From Labrys sp. WJW (GTDB lineage: Bacteria; Pseudomonadota; Alphaproteobacteria; Rhizobiales; Labraceae): a stretch of 64,000 nt of DNA. The position numbers were made by a program, and so were the translations under genes. Shown here one piece after another: positions 1 through 8,216 of the stretch (the first letter of the stretch is position 1; each line of letters starts with the position of its first letter). Location: positions 62,001-126,000 of the forward strand of contig NZ_LYXZ01000021.1 in assembly GCF_001676615.1 (NCBI RefSeq), read 5' to 3'. The notes below the pieces were generated by a model, which saw nothing but the letters and a program-made list of their open reading frames with translations, was not told the origin of the DNA and searched no databases.

Positions 1-464
1 CCCCTGACATCGGCGCGGGCCAGTCCGACGATGCGGCCCGTTTGGGGCGTGCTCTTGGCAAAGGAGAACGTCAGCACGACCGAATTGGCCTGTTTCTGTG
101 CACCGATGAGGTGGCCGTCGATTCCCGCCAGGTTCGGAGAGCCCTCGCTAAGCAGCCGGAGTGCCTGGAGGAGCTTGGCATCGGTGAGGGAACGGTTGGC
201 CATCACGCCCCGGAAACCCAGTGCGCTGCCATTCGGCAGGGAAGCGGTTCCGGTCATCACGAAGCCTGGCCCACCGCAGCGTGGGCTCCGGCAGATAAGC
301 CCCTTGGTGAGACGCACGCCCGACGGCGCGTAATATGCCAGATTACGAGCTTCCTCCCAACCTCGCGATGCCAGGCCGGCATCGGTGGCCGGTGAAAGCG
401 ATACGCGTCCGGCACAGGAAGCCAAAGCAAGGCAAACAGCAAAAATACCGAGAAGACGGATCAA
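1..464 (-). CDS. Putative exported lipoprotein, C-terminus cut by window edge
   Basis: An open frame runs leftward from a TTG codon (464-462) off the window edge. It begins with basic residues and a short hydrophobic stretch (LIRLLGIFAVCLALASC) ending in the lipobox LASC, so the product is predicted to be lipidated and anchored in the envelope. About 150 residues are visible, including a pair of Cys in CRSPRCGGPG. No ATG or GTG start keeps this frame open; a nearby ATG at 481 is out of frame and stops after six codons. A weak G-run lies upstream of the TTG. I do not recognise the family and no function is assigned. The start and lipoprotein status are inferred; the continuous frame is seen directly. 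Confidence 0.55.
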   Translation of the reverse strand, partial: MIRLLGIFAVCLALASCAGRVSLSPATDAGLASRGWEEARNLAYYAPSGVRLTKGLICRSPRCGGPGFVMTGTASLPNGSALGFRGVMANRSLTDAKLLQALRLLSEGSPNLAGIDGHLIGAQKQANSVVLTFSFAKSTPQTGRIVGLARADVR

Positions 465-488
465 GAGAACCCCCGAGGCATAGAACAA

Positions 489-505
489 GTAGTGTATTCC
501 ACTAC
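489..505. promoter_or_regulatory. Small perfect inverted repeat upstream of the lipoprotein gene
   Basis: GTAGTG and CACTAC form a perfect 6-bp inverted repeat around a 5-nt loop. It lies about 25 bp upstream of the TTG start of the left-edge lipoprotein and downstream of the decarboxylase stop. It could be an operator or a weak terminator; there is no T-run. Confidence 0.25.
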
Positions 506-596
506 GTCACCAAGCTAGGGGGAGTCCTCGTCACGAGCAAATGATTTCGAAGTGCAGATCAACGCCCGGCGATAAAAGAACAGGACAAGAAGATCG

Positions 597-1835
597 CTAC
601 TCTGCCGCAATCGGAATGCTGACGCCGGGCTCTTCCTCGAACGGGGTTTCGAGCTCGACGAACCTGTCGGGGAAAAAGCCGTTGAAATGGGTGCGCAGGC
701 CGAGCGAATAGGCGCCGATATGGCCGATCTCGATCCAGTCGCCGGTGTCGATGGTTTCGGGCAGATAGAAGGGCCGGGTCAGGATGTCGACGGAATCGCA
801 GGTCGCGCCGCAGACGCGGAAGGGCAACAGCTTGTCGGGCGAGCCGTTGCGGCGCTTGCGGGCGGGATCGGGAATGAAGCGGGTCGGCAGCAGCAGCTTG
901 CCCGTCCATGAATCGGAGAGTGACGCCCAGACACCGTCGTTGATGTAGAGGCGCTGGCCCTTCTTGAGCAGCACGCGCACCATCACCGACAGGCAGCGCG
1001 CCACGATCACGCGGCCGGGCTCGGCCACCAGCGGCAGGTCGTCCAGCTTCCAGTCGGCGATGTCGGCCCGGATCTGGCGCATCAGCGCCTCGGTCGTCGG
1101 TGTGCCCTGGTTCGAGCCCTTCTTTTTGGGGTCGAGGCCATATTGGGCGGGAAAGCCGCCGCCGATGTCGAGGCTGACGATATCCTCCTTGATGCGCGAA
1201 CGCACCCAGGCGACGGAGGCCATCGCCCGTTCATAGGTCTCCGGATCCTCGACCTGGGAGCCGACATGGAAGGCGATGCCGGTCTTGAAACCGATGCCGG
1301 CCATGCGATCGAGCAGCTCGACCGCATGGGTCGGCGTGGCGCCGAACTTCTTGGAGAGTTCGTAGGCCGCCGCGCCCTTGGTGGCGAGGCGCAGGAACAG
1401 CGTGATCTCCTCGGGCGGAATGTCGAGGGCGCGCACGATGCGCAAAATCTTGGCGACCTCATCCTCATGGTCGAGCGAGAGCTCGCGAATGCCGTAGGTC
1501 TCCAGCGCCAGGCGGATATGGGACTGCGCCTTGACCGGATGCATGTAGAGCAGTTCGCAGTTCGGCGATGCCGCCCGGGCCGCTTCGAACTCGGCCGGGC
1601 TGGCCACGTCGAAGGAGGTGATGCCGGCCTCGGCCAGCACCTTGAGGATCATCGGCTCGCCATTGGTCTTCACGGCATAGGCGGTCTTGCCGGGAAATTG
1701 AGCCATGAACTCGCGCGCATCGGCGGCCAGGACCTGCGGTCGGAAGCCATAGACCGGTTCGTCCGGGCGGAGTGCCAGCGCAGCTTCGCGGGCGGTGGTG
1801 AATTTCTGCATGGCCGAATCGACGCCCCGTTTCAT
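597..1835 (-). CDS. odc: Type III (alanine-racemase-fold) PLP-dependent ornithine decarboxylase
   Basis: Predicted to decarboxylate L-ornithine to putrescine, the entry step of polyamine synthesis, in the cytosol. The 412 residues show group IV decarboxylase hallmarks: the PLP-binding lysine in YAVKTN (about K56), HVGSQ near 190, the glycine-rich phosphate loop GGGFPAQY near 225, EPGR near 275, and the catalytic cysteine region CGATCDSVD near 343 that completes the partner active site in the dimer. Length is normal for bacterial type III ODCs. ATG 1835 is used; ATG 1811 is an alternative that loses eight residues outside the fold. Some relatives act on lysine or both substrates, so ornithine specificity is inferred. 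The gene stands alone behind a structured upstream region. Confidence 0.88.
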   Translation of the reverse strand: MKRGVDSAMQKFTTAREAALALRPDEPVYGFRPQVLAADAREFMAQFPGKTAYAVKTNGEPMILKVLAEAGITSFDVASPAEFEAARAASPNCELLYMHPVKAQSHIRLALETYGIRELSLDHEDEVAKILRIVRALDIPPEEITLFLRLATKGAAAYELSKKFGATPTHAVELLDRMAGIGFKTGIAFHVGSQVEDPETYERAMASVAWVRSRIKEDIVSLDIGGGFPAQYGLDPKKKGSNQGTPTTEALMRQIRADIADWKLDDLPLVAEPGRVIVARCLSVMVRVLLKKGQRLYINDGVWASLSDSWTGKLLLPTRFIPDPARKRRNGSPDKLLPFRVCGATCDSVDILTRPFYLPETIDTGDWIEIGHIGAYSLGLRTHFNGFFPDRFVELETPFEEEPGVSIPIAAE

Positions 1836-2062
1836 GATCCATGTTTAAGCCTGTTCATGGCTGCTGCAAAACAACCGCGTTTCCTGACAGAAATGTGACA
1901 GACGAAGGCGATCATGTCGTCTTGGGAGCAGCAGCAAGCCGAGCGATCGCAAGGCCGCCTTGCGAACGGCAGCAATTGGGCCCCGGCCCCATGGCTTGGT
2001 GCTTGACGGCTGGCCTCAGCGCGGACAGATTCGCATGAGTTGCTGATTTAAGGATTCTCATC
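1836..2062 (-). promoter_or_regulatory. Structured leader/promoter region of the ornithine decarboxylase gene (possible speF-type element)
   Basis: This 227-bp region separates odc (minus) from the next gene (plus). Read on the minus strand it can form GGGCC/GGCCC (around 1979-1990) and a perfect 7-bp hairpin CGCAAGG-CGG-CCTTGCG (1948-1964) followed by pyrimidine-rich sequence. Alphaproteobacterial ornithine decarboxylase genes are known to carry a conserved leader called the speF element. Position and hairpins are compatible, but I cannot confirm the motif without a covariance-model search. Confidence 0.35.
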
Positions 2063-2503
2063 ATGCGTATTGCCGGTCTTGCCGCCGTCCTGCTGGCTGC
2101 ATCCTGTGCGCCGGCGCTTGCCGCCTCGGCGCTGGAAAAGAATTTCTGGCTGTCCGGGCCTAATTACGACGCCATCCTGCCCCATTGCGCCGACAAGGCC
2201 GTCTCCGACCAGATCGCCGCGCGCTTTGCCCGCAAGGAGGCGAATTACTGGCATTCCAACCTGGCGATCCAGCAGATCGACCGTCATCGCCAGGTCGCCT
2301 TCCGGCCCTGGGGCGCGAGCTACATTCCGCGCCGCTTCTGCGTGGCGCGCGTGCTGACCAATGACGGGCACTATCGCCGGGTCTCCTATGCGATCGCCGA
2401 GGATACCGGCTGGATCGGCGCAAGCTGGGGCGTGGAATGGTGCGTGGATGGCACCGACCACAACCTGGCCTATGCGCCCGCCTGCAAGATGGCGCGTCCG
2501 TGA
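2063..2503 (+). CDS. Conserved periplasmic protein of unknown function
   Basis: A 146-residue protein with a clear Sec signal peptide: MRIAG then a hydrophobic stretch ending ALAAS, cleavage likely near residue 21. The mature part has four cysteines (in PHCADK, RRFCVAR, VEWCVDG, PACKMA), compatible with two disulfides in the periplasm. It is rich in aromatic residues (FWL, YWHSN, FRPWG, GWIGASWGVEWC). Its TGA stop overlaps the GTG start of the RNase T2 gene (GTGA), so the two are probably translationally coupled and may act in the same compartment. I recognise no catalytic motif. Confidence 0.72.
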   Translation: MRIAGLAAVLLAASCAPALAASALEKNFWLSGPNYDAILPHCADKAVSDQIAARFARKEANYWHSNLAIQQIDRHRQVAFRPWGASYIPRRFCVARVLTNDGHYRRVSYAIAEDTGWIGASWGVEWCVDGTDHNLAYAPACKMARP

Positions 2504-3165
2504 TCCGTCTCCTGCTCGCGGCCATTGTCATGGTGGCCGCGAGCAGCGGTCTCGCCGCGCGTGAGATCCGTGGCGGGGCACCGGGCGACTTTGACCTCTA
2601 TCTGCTCGCACTGACCTGGTCGCCGGGCTTCTGCGCCACGGGTGGCGCGGCCAAGCAGCCCGACCAGTGCGATAACGGTTCGCGCCTCGGCTTCCTTGTC
2701 CATGGCCTGTGGCCGCAGGGGGAGCGCGATTTTCCCACCGAATGCAATCCCGGTGCCTTCGTGCAGCGGCGAGACCTCGCCGCAACCCGGGGCGTGATGC
2801 CCTCCGAAGGCCTGGCCCGCTATGAGTGGCGCAAGCACGGCACCTGCTCAGGCCTCTCGCCGGCACGCTATTTCGAGGCGATGGCCACGCTCTATCGCCG
2901 GATCGCCATCCCCGAAACCTATCGGAACCCGGGGCAGGACAGTCGGGCCGCGCCCATCGAGATCGAGCGGGCCTTCTCGCAGGCCAATTCCGGCCTGCGG
3001 CCCGACATGATGACCGTGGTCTGCGGCCGTGGCGAGCGCGGCAGCGTGCTGACCGAATTGCGCATCTGCCTGAGCAAGGATCTGCGCAATTTCCGGGCCT
3101 GCCCGGCGCAATTGCAAGTTCAGGGCTGCCGGACACGAAACATTCTGATACCAGCGCTCAACTGA
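2500..3165 (+). CDS. Ribonuclease T2 family protein, secreted
   Basis: Predicted periplasmic or secreted endoribonuclease that cleaves single-stranded RNA through a 2',3'-cyclic phosphate. The GTG start at 2500 overlaps the upstream stop and gives a standard signal peptide (MIRLLLAAIVMVAASSGLAA). Both catalytic signatures are present: CAS1 as FLVHGLWPQG with His near 68, and CAS2 as YEWRKHGTCSG with the general acid/base His near 113. Several cysteines (FCAT, QCDN, ECNP, GTCS, VCGR, ACPA, GCRT) suit the disulfide pattern of the family. The mature length of about 200 residues is typical. The role is most likely nutrient scavenging or RNA turnover outside the cytoplasm. Confidence 0.9.
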   Translation: MIRLLLAAIVMVAASSGLAAREIRGGAPGDFDLYLLALTWSPGFCATGGAAKQPDQCDNGSRLGFLVHGLWPQGERDFPTECNPGAFVQRRDLAATRGVMPSEGLARYEWRKHGTCSGLSPARYFEAMATLYRRIAIPETYRNPGQDSRAAPIEIERAFSQANSGLRPDMMTVVCGRGERGSVLTELRICLSKDLRNFRACPAQLQVQGCRTRNILIPALN

Positions 3166-3186
3166 CATTGGTCTTGGTGAACCGAC

Positions 3187-3537
3187 ATGGCTCTATGGCT
3201 CAAATTCGCAGGCACGGGGGAAGGGGAGGCCGAGGCAGGCGCACCCAAGCCCGAACGGCTGGAAGCCGGCAATCCGGCCTTCCGCACCTGGAACAGCTAT
3301 GAGAGCGCCGACGGCAAGACCTTCTGCGGCATCTGGGAGGCGAGCCCGGGGCGCTGGCGCATCGTCTACGAGGAATGGGAAAGCTGCACCCTGCTCGAGG
3401 GCCGCTCCATCGTCACGCCGGATGGCGGGGCGCCGGTGGAATTGAAGGCCGGCGACACCATGATCCTCGAGCCGGGCTTTGCCGGCAGCTGGGAAGTGGT
3501 GGAAACCACGCGCAAGAGCTACGTGATCCGCCTCTGA
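3187..3537 (+). CDS. Cupin-fold protein, DUF861/EutQ-like
   Basis: A 116-residue single-domain cupin. The N-terminal half contains TWNSYESADGKTFCGIWEASPG, the C-terminal half the cupin strand pattern EEWESCTLLEGRSIVTPDGG then LKAGDTMILEPGFAGSWEV, as in the DUF861 (ureidoglycine aminohydrolase-like/EutQ) group. Canonical cupin metal histidines are largely absent: position HxH is occupied by WES, so metal binding is uncertain. It starts with ATG 22 bp after the RNase T2 stop and may be co-transcribed. The biochemical function is unknown. Confidence 0.7.
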   Translation: MALWLKFAGTGEGEAEAGAPKPERLEAGNPAFRTWNSYESADGKTFCGIWEASPGRWRIVYEEWESCTLLEGRSIVTPDGGAPVELKAGDTMILEPGFAGSWEVVETTRKSYVIRL

Positions 3538-3837
3538 TCACAATTGCCCGGATGAGACGCGAGTCCGCCTTCTTCCGCTTGCGGGGCGTTGGGCATGGCC
3601 TTGTCGCGCCTGATGGCCGGGCGCGTCATCTCGGCATGGCCGTGCCGATCCAGTCATCGTCGTGGCCCACCTCGACCGTCTCCACCGCGGATGCCGGTGG
3701 CAGGGCGACCTGGGCCTGGCTGGGCAGGCCGATCTGAGCCGTGGACTTCTCCGTGCCGTGCCGCGAGACTGCCATTTCCCCTCTTGCCACCCCGGCCGCT
3801 TCCCGGCGATATGGGCTGGGCGGAGGTAACAGGTACA
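3538..3837. other. 300-bp intergenic stretch with no recognised feature
   Basis: Sequence between the cupin stop and the ltrA start codon. Frames here do not resemble known proteins, and the ltrA frame remains open upstream only because of high GC. I see no clear terminator or operator; the promoter for ltrA presumably lies here. Confidence 0.4.
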
Positions 3838-5037
3838 ATGGCAGCAGAGCAGGGTGGTTCCACCCGTTTTCTACGCGAGCGCGATGGTCATGAGGCCCGC
3901 GTTTCCTATGCGGAACTCTTCTTCGATCTCGTCTATGTCTTTACGGTGACGCAGCTTTCCCACTCGCTTCTGGAGCATCTTTCCTGGGGCGGGGCGCTGC
4001 AAACTCTGGTCCTGTGGTTCGCGGTCTGGCTGGCGTGGCAATATACCTGCTGGTTCACCAACTGGTTCGATCCCGAGAAGACGCCGGTCCGTATTTGTCT
4101 GTTCGCGCTGATGGCACTTGGCCTCGCCATGGCCGCCGCCCTGCCGGAAGCCTTCGGCGAGCGTGGGCTCGTCTTCGCGATCTGTTTTGCGGCCATTCAG
4201 GTCGGGCGCACGGCCTTCGCCGTGTTCAGCCTGGGGGCCGGCACGCCGATCTCCCGCAATTTCCAGCGCATGATCGGCTGGAACCTGATTGCGGCCTGCA
4301 TCTGGATCGCCGGTGGCCTGGCCGAGGGCGAGGCCCGCATCGCGCTGTGGATCATCGCGGTGGCCTGCGAATATTTCGCCCCTTGGTTCGGCTTTTGGCT
4401 GCCCGGGCTCGGCCGTTCGGATCCTGGCAAGGAATGGACGGTGGAAGGCGGCCATATCGTCGAGCGCTGCGCGCTCTTCGTCATCGTTGCGTTGGGCGAA
4501 TCCGTCCTGGTCACCGGTGCTACCCTGGCCAAATCGACGGCCTGGGATGCGCCCGGCCTGATTGCCTTCTTCGTCGCCTTCCTAGGTTCGATCGCCATGT
4601 GGTGGATCTATTTCGACATCAGCACCAAGGATGCCACCGAGGCGATCGTCGAGTCCGACAATCCCGGACAGATCGCCGCCTATACCCACTACCTGCATGT
4701 AGCCCTGATCGCGGGCGTCATCGTTACGGCCGTCGGCAATGATCTGTCGATCGCCCATCCCGCCCATCACGTCGATTTCGGCGGCATGGCGGTGATCTTC
4801 GGTGGGCCGGCGATCTATCTGATCGGCAATGCCCTCTATAAGCGCCTGATCTATGGCGGTGTGCCGATCACCCATGTCGCTGGCCTGCTGGCACTGGCCA
4901 TTACGGCGCCTTTCGCCTTCATGACCGATCTCTTGATGATCAGCGGCATCACCACCGTCATCGTGCTCGTCGTGGCGATCTGGGAAGGCTATATCGGCAG
5001 GAAAGCGAAATCGAAGGTCTTGCATCACGCATCATGA
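3838..5037 (+). CDS. ltrA: Low temperature requirement protein A (LtrA) family membrane protein
   Basis: A multi-pass inner-membrane protein of 399 residues. The family signature is at the N-terminus: YAELFFDLVYVFTVTQLSH, followed by about ten hydrophobic segments and QYTCWFTNWFDPEKTPVR. The family name comes from a Listeria low-temperature phenotype; the transported substrate, if any, is unknown. ATG 3838 was chosen because CGGAGGT (3821-3827) is a strong ribosome-binding site ten bases upstream; the frame extends to 3589 without homology. Its last codon overlaps the start of rlmJ (ATGA), indicating coupling. Confidence 0.85.
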   Translation: MAAEQGGSTRFLRERDGHEARVSYAELFFDLVYVFTVTQLSHSLLEHLSWGGALQTLVLWFAVWLAWQYTCWFTNWFDPEKTPVRICLFALMALGLAMAAALPEAFGERGLVFAICFAAIQVGRTAFAVFSLGAGTPISRNFQRMIGWNLIAACIWIAGGLAEGEARIALWIIAVACEYFAPWFGFWLPGLGRSDPGKEWTVEGGHIVERCALFVIVALGESVLVTGATLAKSTAWDAPGLIAFFVAFLGSIAMWWIYFDISTKDATEAIVESDNPGQIAAYTHYLHVALIAGVIVTAVGNDLSIAHPAHHVDFGGMAVIFGGPAIYLIGNALYKRLIYGGVPITHVAGLLALAITAPFAFMTDLLMISGITTVIVLVVAIWEGYIGRKAKSKVLHHAS

Positions 5038-5888
5038 ACTATCGCCATGCCTTCCACGCCGGCAACTTCGCCGACGTTCTCAAACATATCGTGCTGGCGC
5101 GCATCCTGACCCATCTCAAGGCCAAGGATGCGCCTTTCCGCGTGATCGATACCCATGCGGGCACCGGGCTCTACAGTCTCGAAGCCGACGAGGCCCGCCG
5201 CACCGGCGAATGGCAGGACGGCATCGGCCTGGTGGCGGCAAATCCGCCACCGGCACGGGTCGCCGAGTTGATTGCGCCCTGGCAAGGTCTGTGCCAGGGG
5301 CTGATGGCCCAGTCCCCGCCGCTCTATCCCGGCTCACCTTGGCTCGCCGCCGACCTGACACGCGACCAGGACCGCCTGGTCTTCTGCGAGAAGCACCCGG
5401 AGGATGCCGGCAGGCTGCGCGGCAATTTCGCCCGCGGCAAGCGCACCAAGGTGATGGAAGGCGATGCCTGGGCCTTGCTGCCAGGGCTGCTGCCGCCGCC
5501 TGAGCGGCGGGGGCTCGTCTTCATCGATCCGCCTTTCGAGGAAGACAACGAATTTCGCGCCATCGCTGATGGTCTGGTGCAGGCTTTGCGGCGCTGGGCG
5601 ACCGGCGTCTATGCCATCTGGTATCCGATCAAGGGCATGCGCGAGGTCGAGAGCTTCGCCCGCAAGGTGGCCGCGCTACCCGCCGGCCGCATCCTGCGTT
5701 TCGAGCTCAGCCGCTACGCCGTGCAGCGCATCGACCGCCTCAATGGCTGCGGCATGATCATCCTCAACCCGCCCTGGAAGCTGGACGAAGAATTGCGCGC
5801 CGTCGGAGAGTATCTCGCGCCGCTGTTCGCGAAAGAAGGCAGCGGCCTCATACGGCTCGACTGGCTGAAGGAAGAAGAGAAGCGCTGA
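5034..5888 (+). CDS. rlmJ: 23S rRNA (adenine(2030)-N6)-methyltransferase RlmJ
   Basis: SAM-dependent methyltransferase that modifies A2030 of 23S rRNA. Family landmarks: MNYRHAFHAGNFADVLKH at the extreme N-terminus, DTHAGTGLYSLE as the SAM-binding motif I (near 41), and the N6-adenine methylase catalytic motif IV DPPFE near residue 164. The 284 residues match the family length. The ATG overlaps the ltrA stop by four bases, so the two are co-transcribed although functionally unrelated. Confidence 0.93.
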   Translation: MNYRHAFHAGNFADVLKHIVLARILTHLKAKDAPFRVIDTHAGTGLYSLEADEARRTGEWQDGIGLVAANPPPARVAELIAPWQGLCQGLMAQSPPLYPGSPWLAADLTRDQDRLVFCEKHPEDAGRLRGNFARGKRTKVMEGDAWALLPGLLPPPERRGLVFIDPPFEEDNEFRAIADGLVQALRRWATGVYAIWYPIKGMREVESFARKVAALPAGRILRFELSRYAVQRIDRLNGCGMIILNPPWKLDEELRAVGEYLAPLFAKEGSGLIRLDWLKEEEKR

Positions 5889-5901
5889 TTATACCAACCT
5901 G

Positions 5902-5920
5902 CATAAAGTCTGCCTTTATG
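5902..5920. terminator. Short hairpin between convergent genes
   Basis: CATAAAG and CTTTATG form a perfect 7-bp stem with a 5-nt loop in the gap between rlmJ (plus) and the ROK regulator (minus). There is no long T-run, so any terminator function is weak or bidirectional. Confidence 0.35.
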
Positions 5921-5953
5921 ATCCCTGGTTTTATTTACCCGCGATTGGGGAAA

Positions 5954-7207
5954 TCAGGCCAGGCGGGTCTCTCCCAAGGAGGCGATCGGCCGTGCGCTGG
6001 CTGACAGGGTGGCCCGCGGAGCGAAATCGATGAACAGCGGCAGGCTTGCCGCACCCAGGGCATGGGCGATCGAGCCGAATGTCCCCAGGCGCAGCACAGG
6101 TGCGCTGCGTGCCTCGGGAATGGCGGTGGCGAGCGCCGTTTCGAGGCGTGCAACGATCTCCTGCATGATCGGCGTCCCGAGGTCGCCGTCGATGACCACA
6201 TTGGGAACGTCGAGCAGGGCCTGTGCCGACAGGACCGGCCCGACCAGGGCGTCGACGCAATCGGCGACCCATTCTTCCAACGCCGCCGGATTGGCAGCGA
6301 TGGCTGCCGGCAGATCGTGGGGGCCGACGATCTTGCGGCCATGCCAGCCGAGATGGCGCATCAGGGCCGCGATGGAGGCCCGGGCCAGCAGGATGTCGTA
6401 GGGGCCTTTGGGCGGAGGCACCGAAGGCAGGCGCGAGGGCGGCACGGGCAGCATGGCGACATCGCCGGCATTGCCCTGGGAGCCGCGGCGATAGTCGCCG
6501 CCCAGCACTACGCCGCCGCCAATGGCCGGTCCGATGAAGAAGTAGACGAAATCATCCGATTCCCGGCCAAAGCCGTAGAAGAGCTCGGCTATGGCGGCGG
6601 CGGTGCCGTCATTCTCGGCATGAACGTCGAGGCCGGTCAGGCTCTGCAGGGCCGCGGCAAAATCGTAACCCTCCCACAGCGACAGCGTGTCGATCTCCAA
6701 ATTGAGCCGGTCGAGCCAGGCACCGAGATTATAGGGCTGGGCCAGGCCGATGCCGAGCACGCGCCCGGGAGACAAGCCGTCGGCGATGGCCTTGAGATCG
6801 GCGACGTCGGCCGCCACCACGGCCAAGGCCTCCTGTGGGGCGGGCAGGGGATAGTCGTGCGAGCGCTTGTCGATGAGATGGCCGCCGAGATCGACAAGGG
6901 CGGTCTCGATGCGGTTGCGGTCGATGCGCACGCCGATGCCATAGGCCCCGGTCGGCTCCAGGCGCAGCAGCGTCGCCGGCTGGCCGCGCTGGCCGTGATA
7001 GCGCTTGCCGACCACGGAGATCAGCCCGAAGGCCTGCAGGTCCGAGACGATCTCGCCGATGGCGGTGTTGGTCAGGTTGGCGGCGCGGGCAAGGTCGGCC
7101 TTGGAGGCTTCGCGCAGGCGTCGCAGGCGCTGCAGCACCACGCGGTGGTGGTAGTGACGGATGCGCGCGGAGGTCAGTCCGCGTTCCGCCATCGACGCGG
7201 GCGCCAT
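5954..7207 (-). CDS. ROK-family transcriptional regulator
   Basis: A 417-residue NagC/XylR-type repressor. The N-terminus (about 15-75) is a winged helix-turn-helix (VLQRLRRLREASKADLARAANLTNTAIGEIVSDL); the rest is a ROK sugar-kinase-like domain with GIGVRIDRNR, ENDGTAAAIAELFYG and IGGGVVLGGDYRRG. The usual ROK zinc-site cysteines are not evident, so sugar-kinase activity is unlikely. GGAGG five bases upstream of ATG 7207 supports the start. It is divergent from an SDR dehydrogenase plus a cupin dioxygenase-like gene and probably controls them in response to a sugar or sugar-acid ligand; that link is inferred from position. Confidence 0.87.
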   Translation of the reverse strand: MAPASMAERGLTSARIRHYHHRVVLQRLRRLREASKADLARAANLTNTAIGEIVSDLQAFGLISVVGKRYHGQRGQPATLLRLEPTGAYGIGVRIDRNRIETALVDLGGHLIDKRSHDYPLPAPQEALAVVAADVADLKAIADGLSPGRVLGIGLAQPYNLGAWLDRLNLEIDTLSLWEGYDFAAALQSLTGLDVHAENDGTAAAIAELFYGFGRESDDFVYFFIGPAIGGGVVLGGDYRRGSQGNAGDVAMLPVPPSRLPSVPPPKGPYDILLARASIAALMRHLGWHGRKIVGPHDLPAAIAANPAALEEWVADCVDALVGPVLSAQALLDVPNVVIDGDLGTPIMQEIVARLETALATAIPEARSAPVLRLGTFGSIAHALGAASLPLFIDFAPRATLSASARPIASLGETRLA

Positions 7208-7504
7208 GGCTTCCTCCCCCTTACCGCCTGGAGCAAAACACGTTCGGGTGTGAACGCCTATTTGCTCTCACTTTCCGGGCGAGCGTATAGTCGCCACGCC
7301 GCTCTTTATTCATTGCCGTTGAGTAAATTCAAGAAGAGCGAAGGTGTCAAGCATCATGCGGGGCCTTGCTGTCCGGCGCGTCAAGGAACCGACGCAGTCC
7401 TTGTCCCGTTTCCCATGGTCGCACCCGGATTGACGCCGGGCAGGGGGTATTGTCAGATCATTGGCGGGTGCCCGCCTGGGCCGGCGCACCATGGTGAATG
7501 GATC
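7208..7504. promoter_or_regulatory. Divergent promoter region between ROK regulator and SDR gene
   Basis: About 300 bp with no coding signal, less GC-rich in its first half (7250-7340). It should hold both promoters and any ROK operator. I see no convincing long palindrome or strong sigma-70 pair. Confidence 0.4.
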
Positions 7505-8212
7505 ATGCAATTCGATTTCAAGGACAGGCTGGTGCTGGTCAGCGGCGGCACCAGCGGCATCGGAGCCGCGATTGCGGCAGGATTTGCCGAAGCCGGCGCG
7601 TCCGTCGTGGCTGCAGGCTTGCCCGGTGCGGCCGCTCCTTCCGGCGTCGAGACGGTGGAACTCGACGTCAGGGATAGCGGGGCCGTCGCTGCGTTGGCCG
7701 GACGCTACCAGCGGCTCGACGTGCTGGTGAATGCCGCCGGCGTCATCCGGCGTGGTGCCGAGCACGAGCCCGAGGTCTTCGAGGAGGTCGTCGACATCAA
7801 TCTCAACGGCACCATGCGCCTGTGTGCCGCCTGCCGCGGCGCCCTGGCGGCTTCGGGTGCCGGTGCGGTGGTCAACCTCGCCTCCATGCTGTCCTTTTTC
7901 GGCGGCGGCCTGGTGCCGGCCTACAGCGCCAGCAAGGGTGGCATCGCCCAGCTCACCAAATCGCTGGCCATCGCCTGGGCCGGCGAGCGCATCCGCGTCA
8001 ACGCGATCGCTCCCGGCTGGATCGAGACGCCGCTCACCAGCGCGCTGGTGCAGGATCCAGCCCGCAGCGGCCCGATCCTGGCCCGCACCCCGCTCGGGCG
8101 CTGGGGCGTGCCGGCGGATCTGGTCGGGCCCGTGCTGTTCCTGTGTTCCCCCGCCGCCGCTTTCGTCACGGGCACGATCCTGCCCGTCGACGGCGGCTAT
8201 CTGATCGGATGA
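7505..8212 (+). CDS. SDR-family oxidoreductase (FabG-like dehydrogenase)
   Basis: A 235-residue classical short-chain dehydrogenase. It has the Rossmann motif SGGTSGIG (14-20 region), NAAG near 78, the catalytic Ser in NLASM, the YxxxK pair in YSASK (about Y140/K144), and PGWIETPL after the active site. The residue after the second strand is not a clear NAD/NADP discriminator, so the cofactor is not assigned. ATG 7505 is the first start that leaves only the Rossmann strand upstream. The next gene starts four bases after its stop, forming a two-gene operon with a cupin enzyme opposite a ROK regulator. This suits carbohydrate or hydroxy-acid catabolism; the substrate is unknown. Confidence 0.88.
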   Translation: MQFDFKDRLVLVSGGTSGIGAAIAAGFAEAGASVVAAGLPGAAAPSGVETVELDVRDSGAVAALAGRYQRLDVLVNAAGVIRRGAEHEPEVFEEVVDINLNGTMRLCAACRGALAASGAGAVVNLASMLSFFGGGLVPAYSASKGGIAQLTKSLAIAWAGERIRVNAIAPGWIETPLTSALVQDPARSGPILARTPLGRWGVPADLVGPVLFLCSPAAAFVTGTILPVDGGYLIG

Positions 8213-8216
8213 AGCC

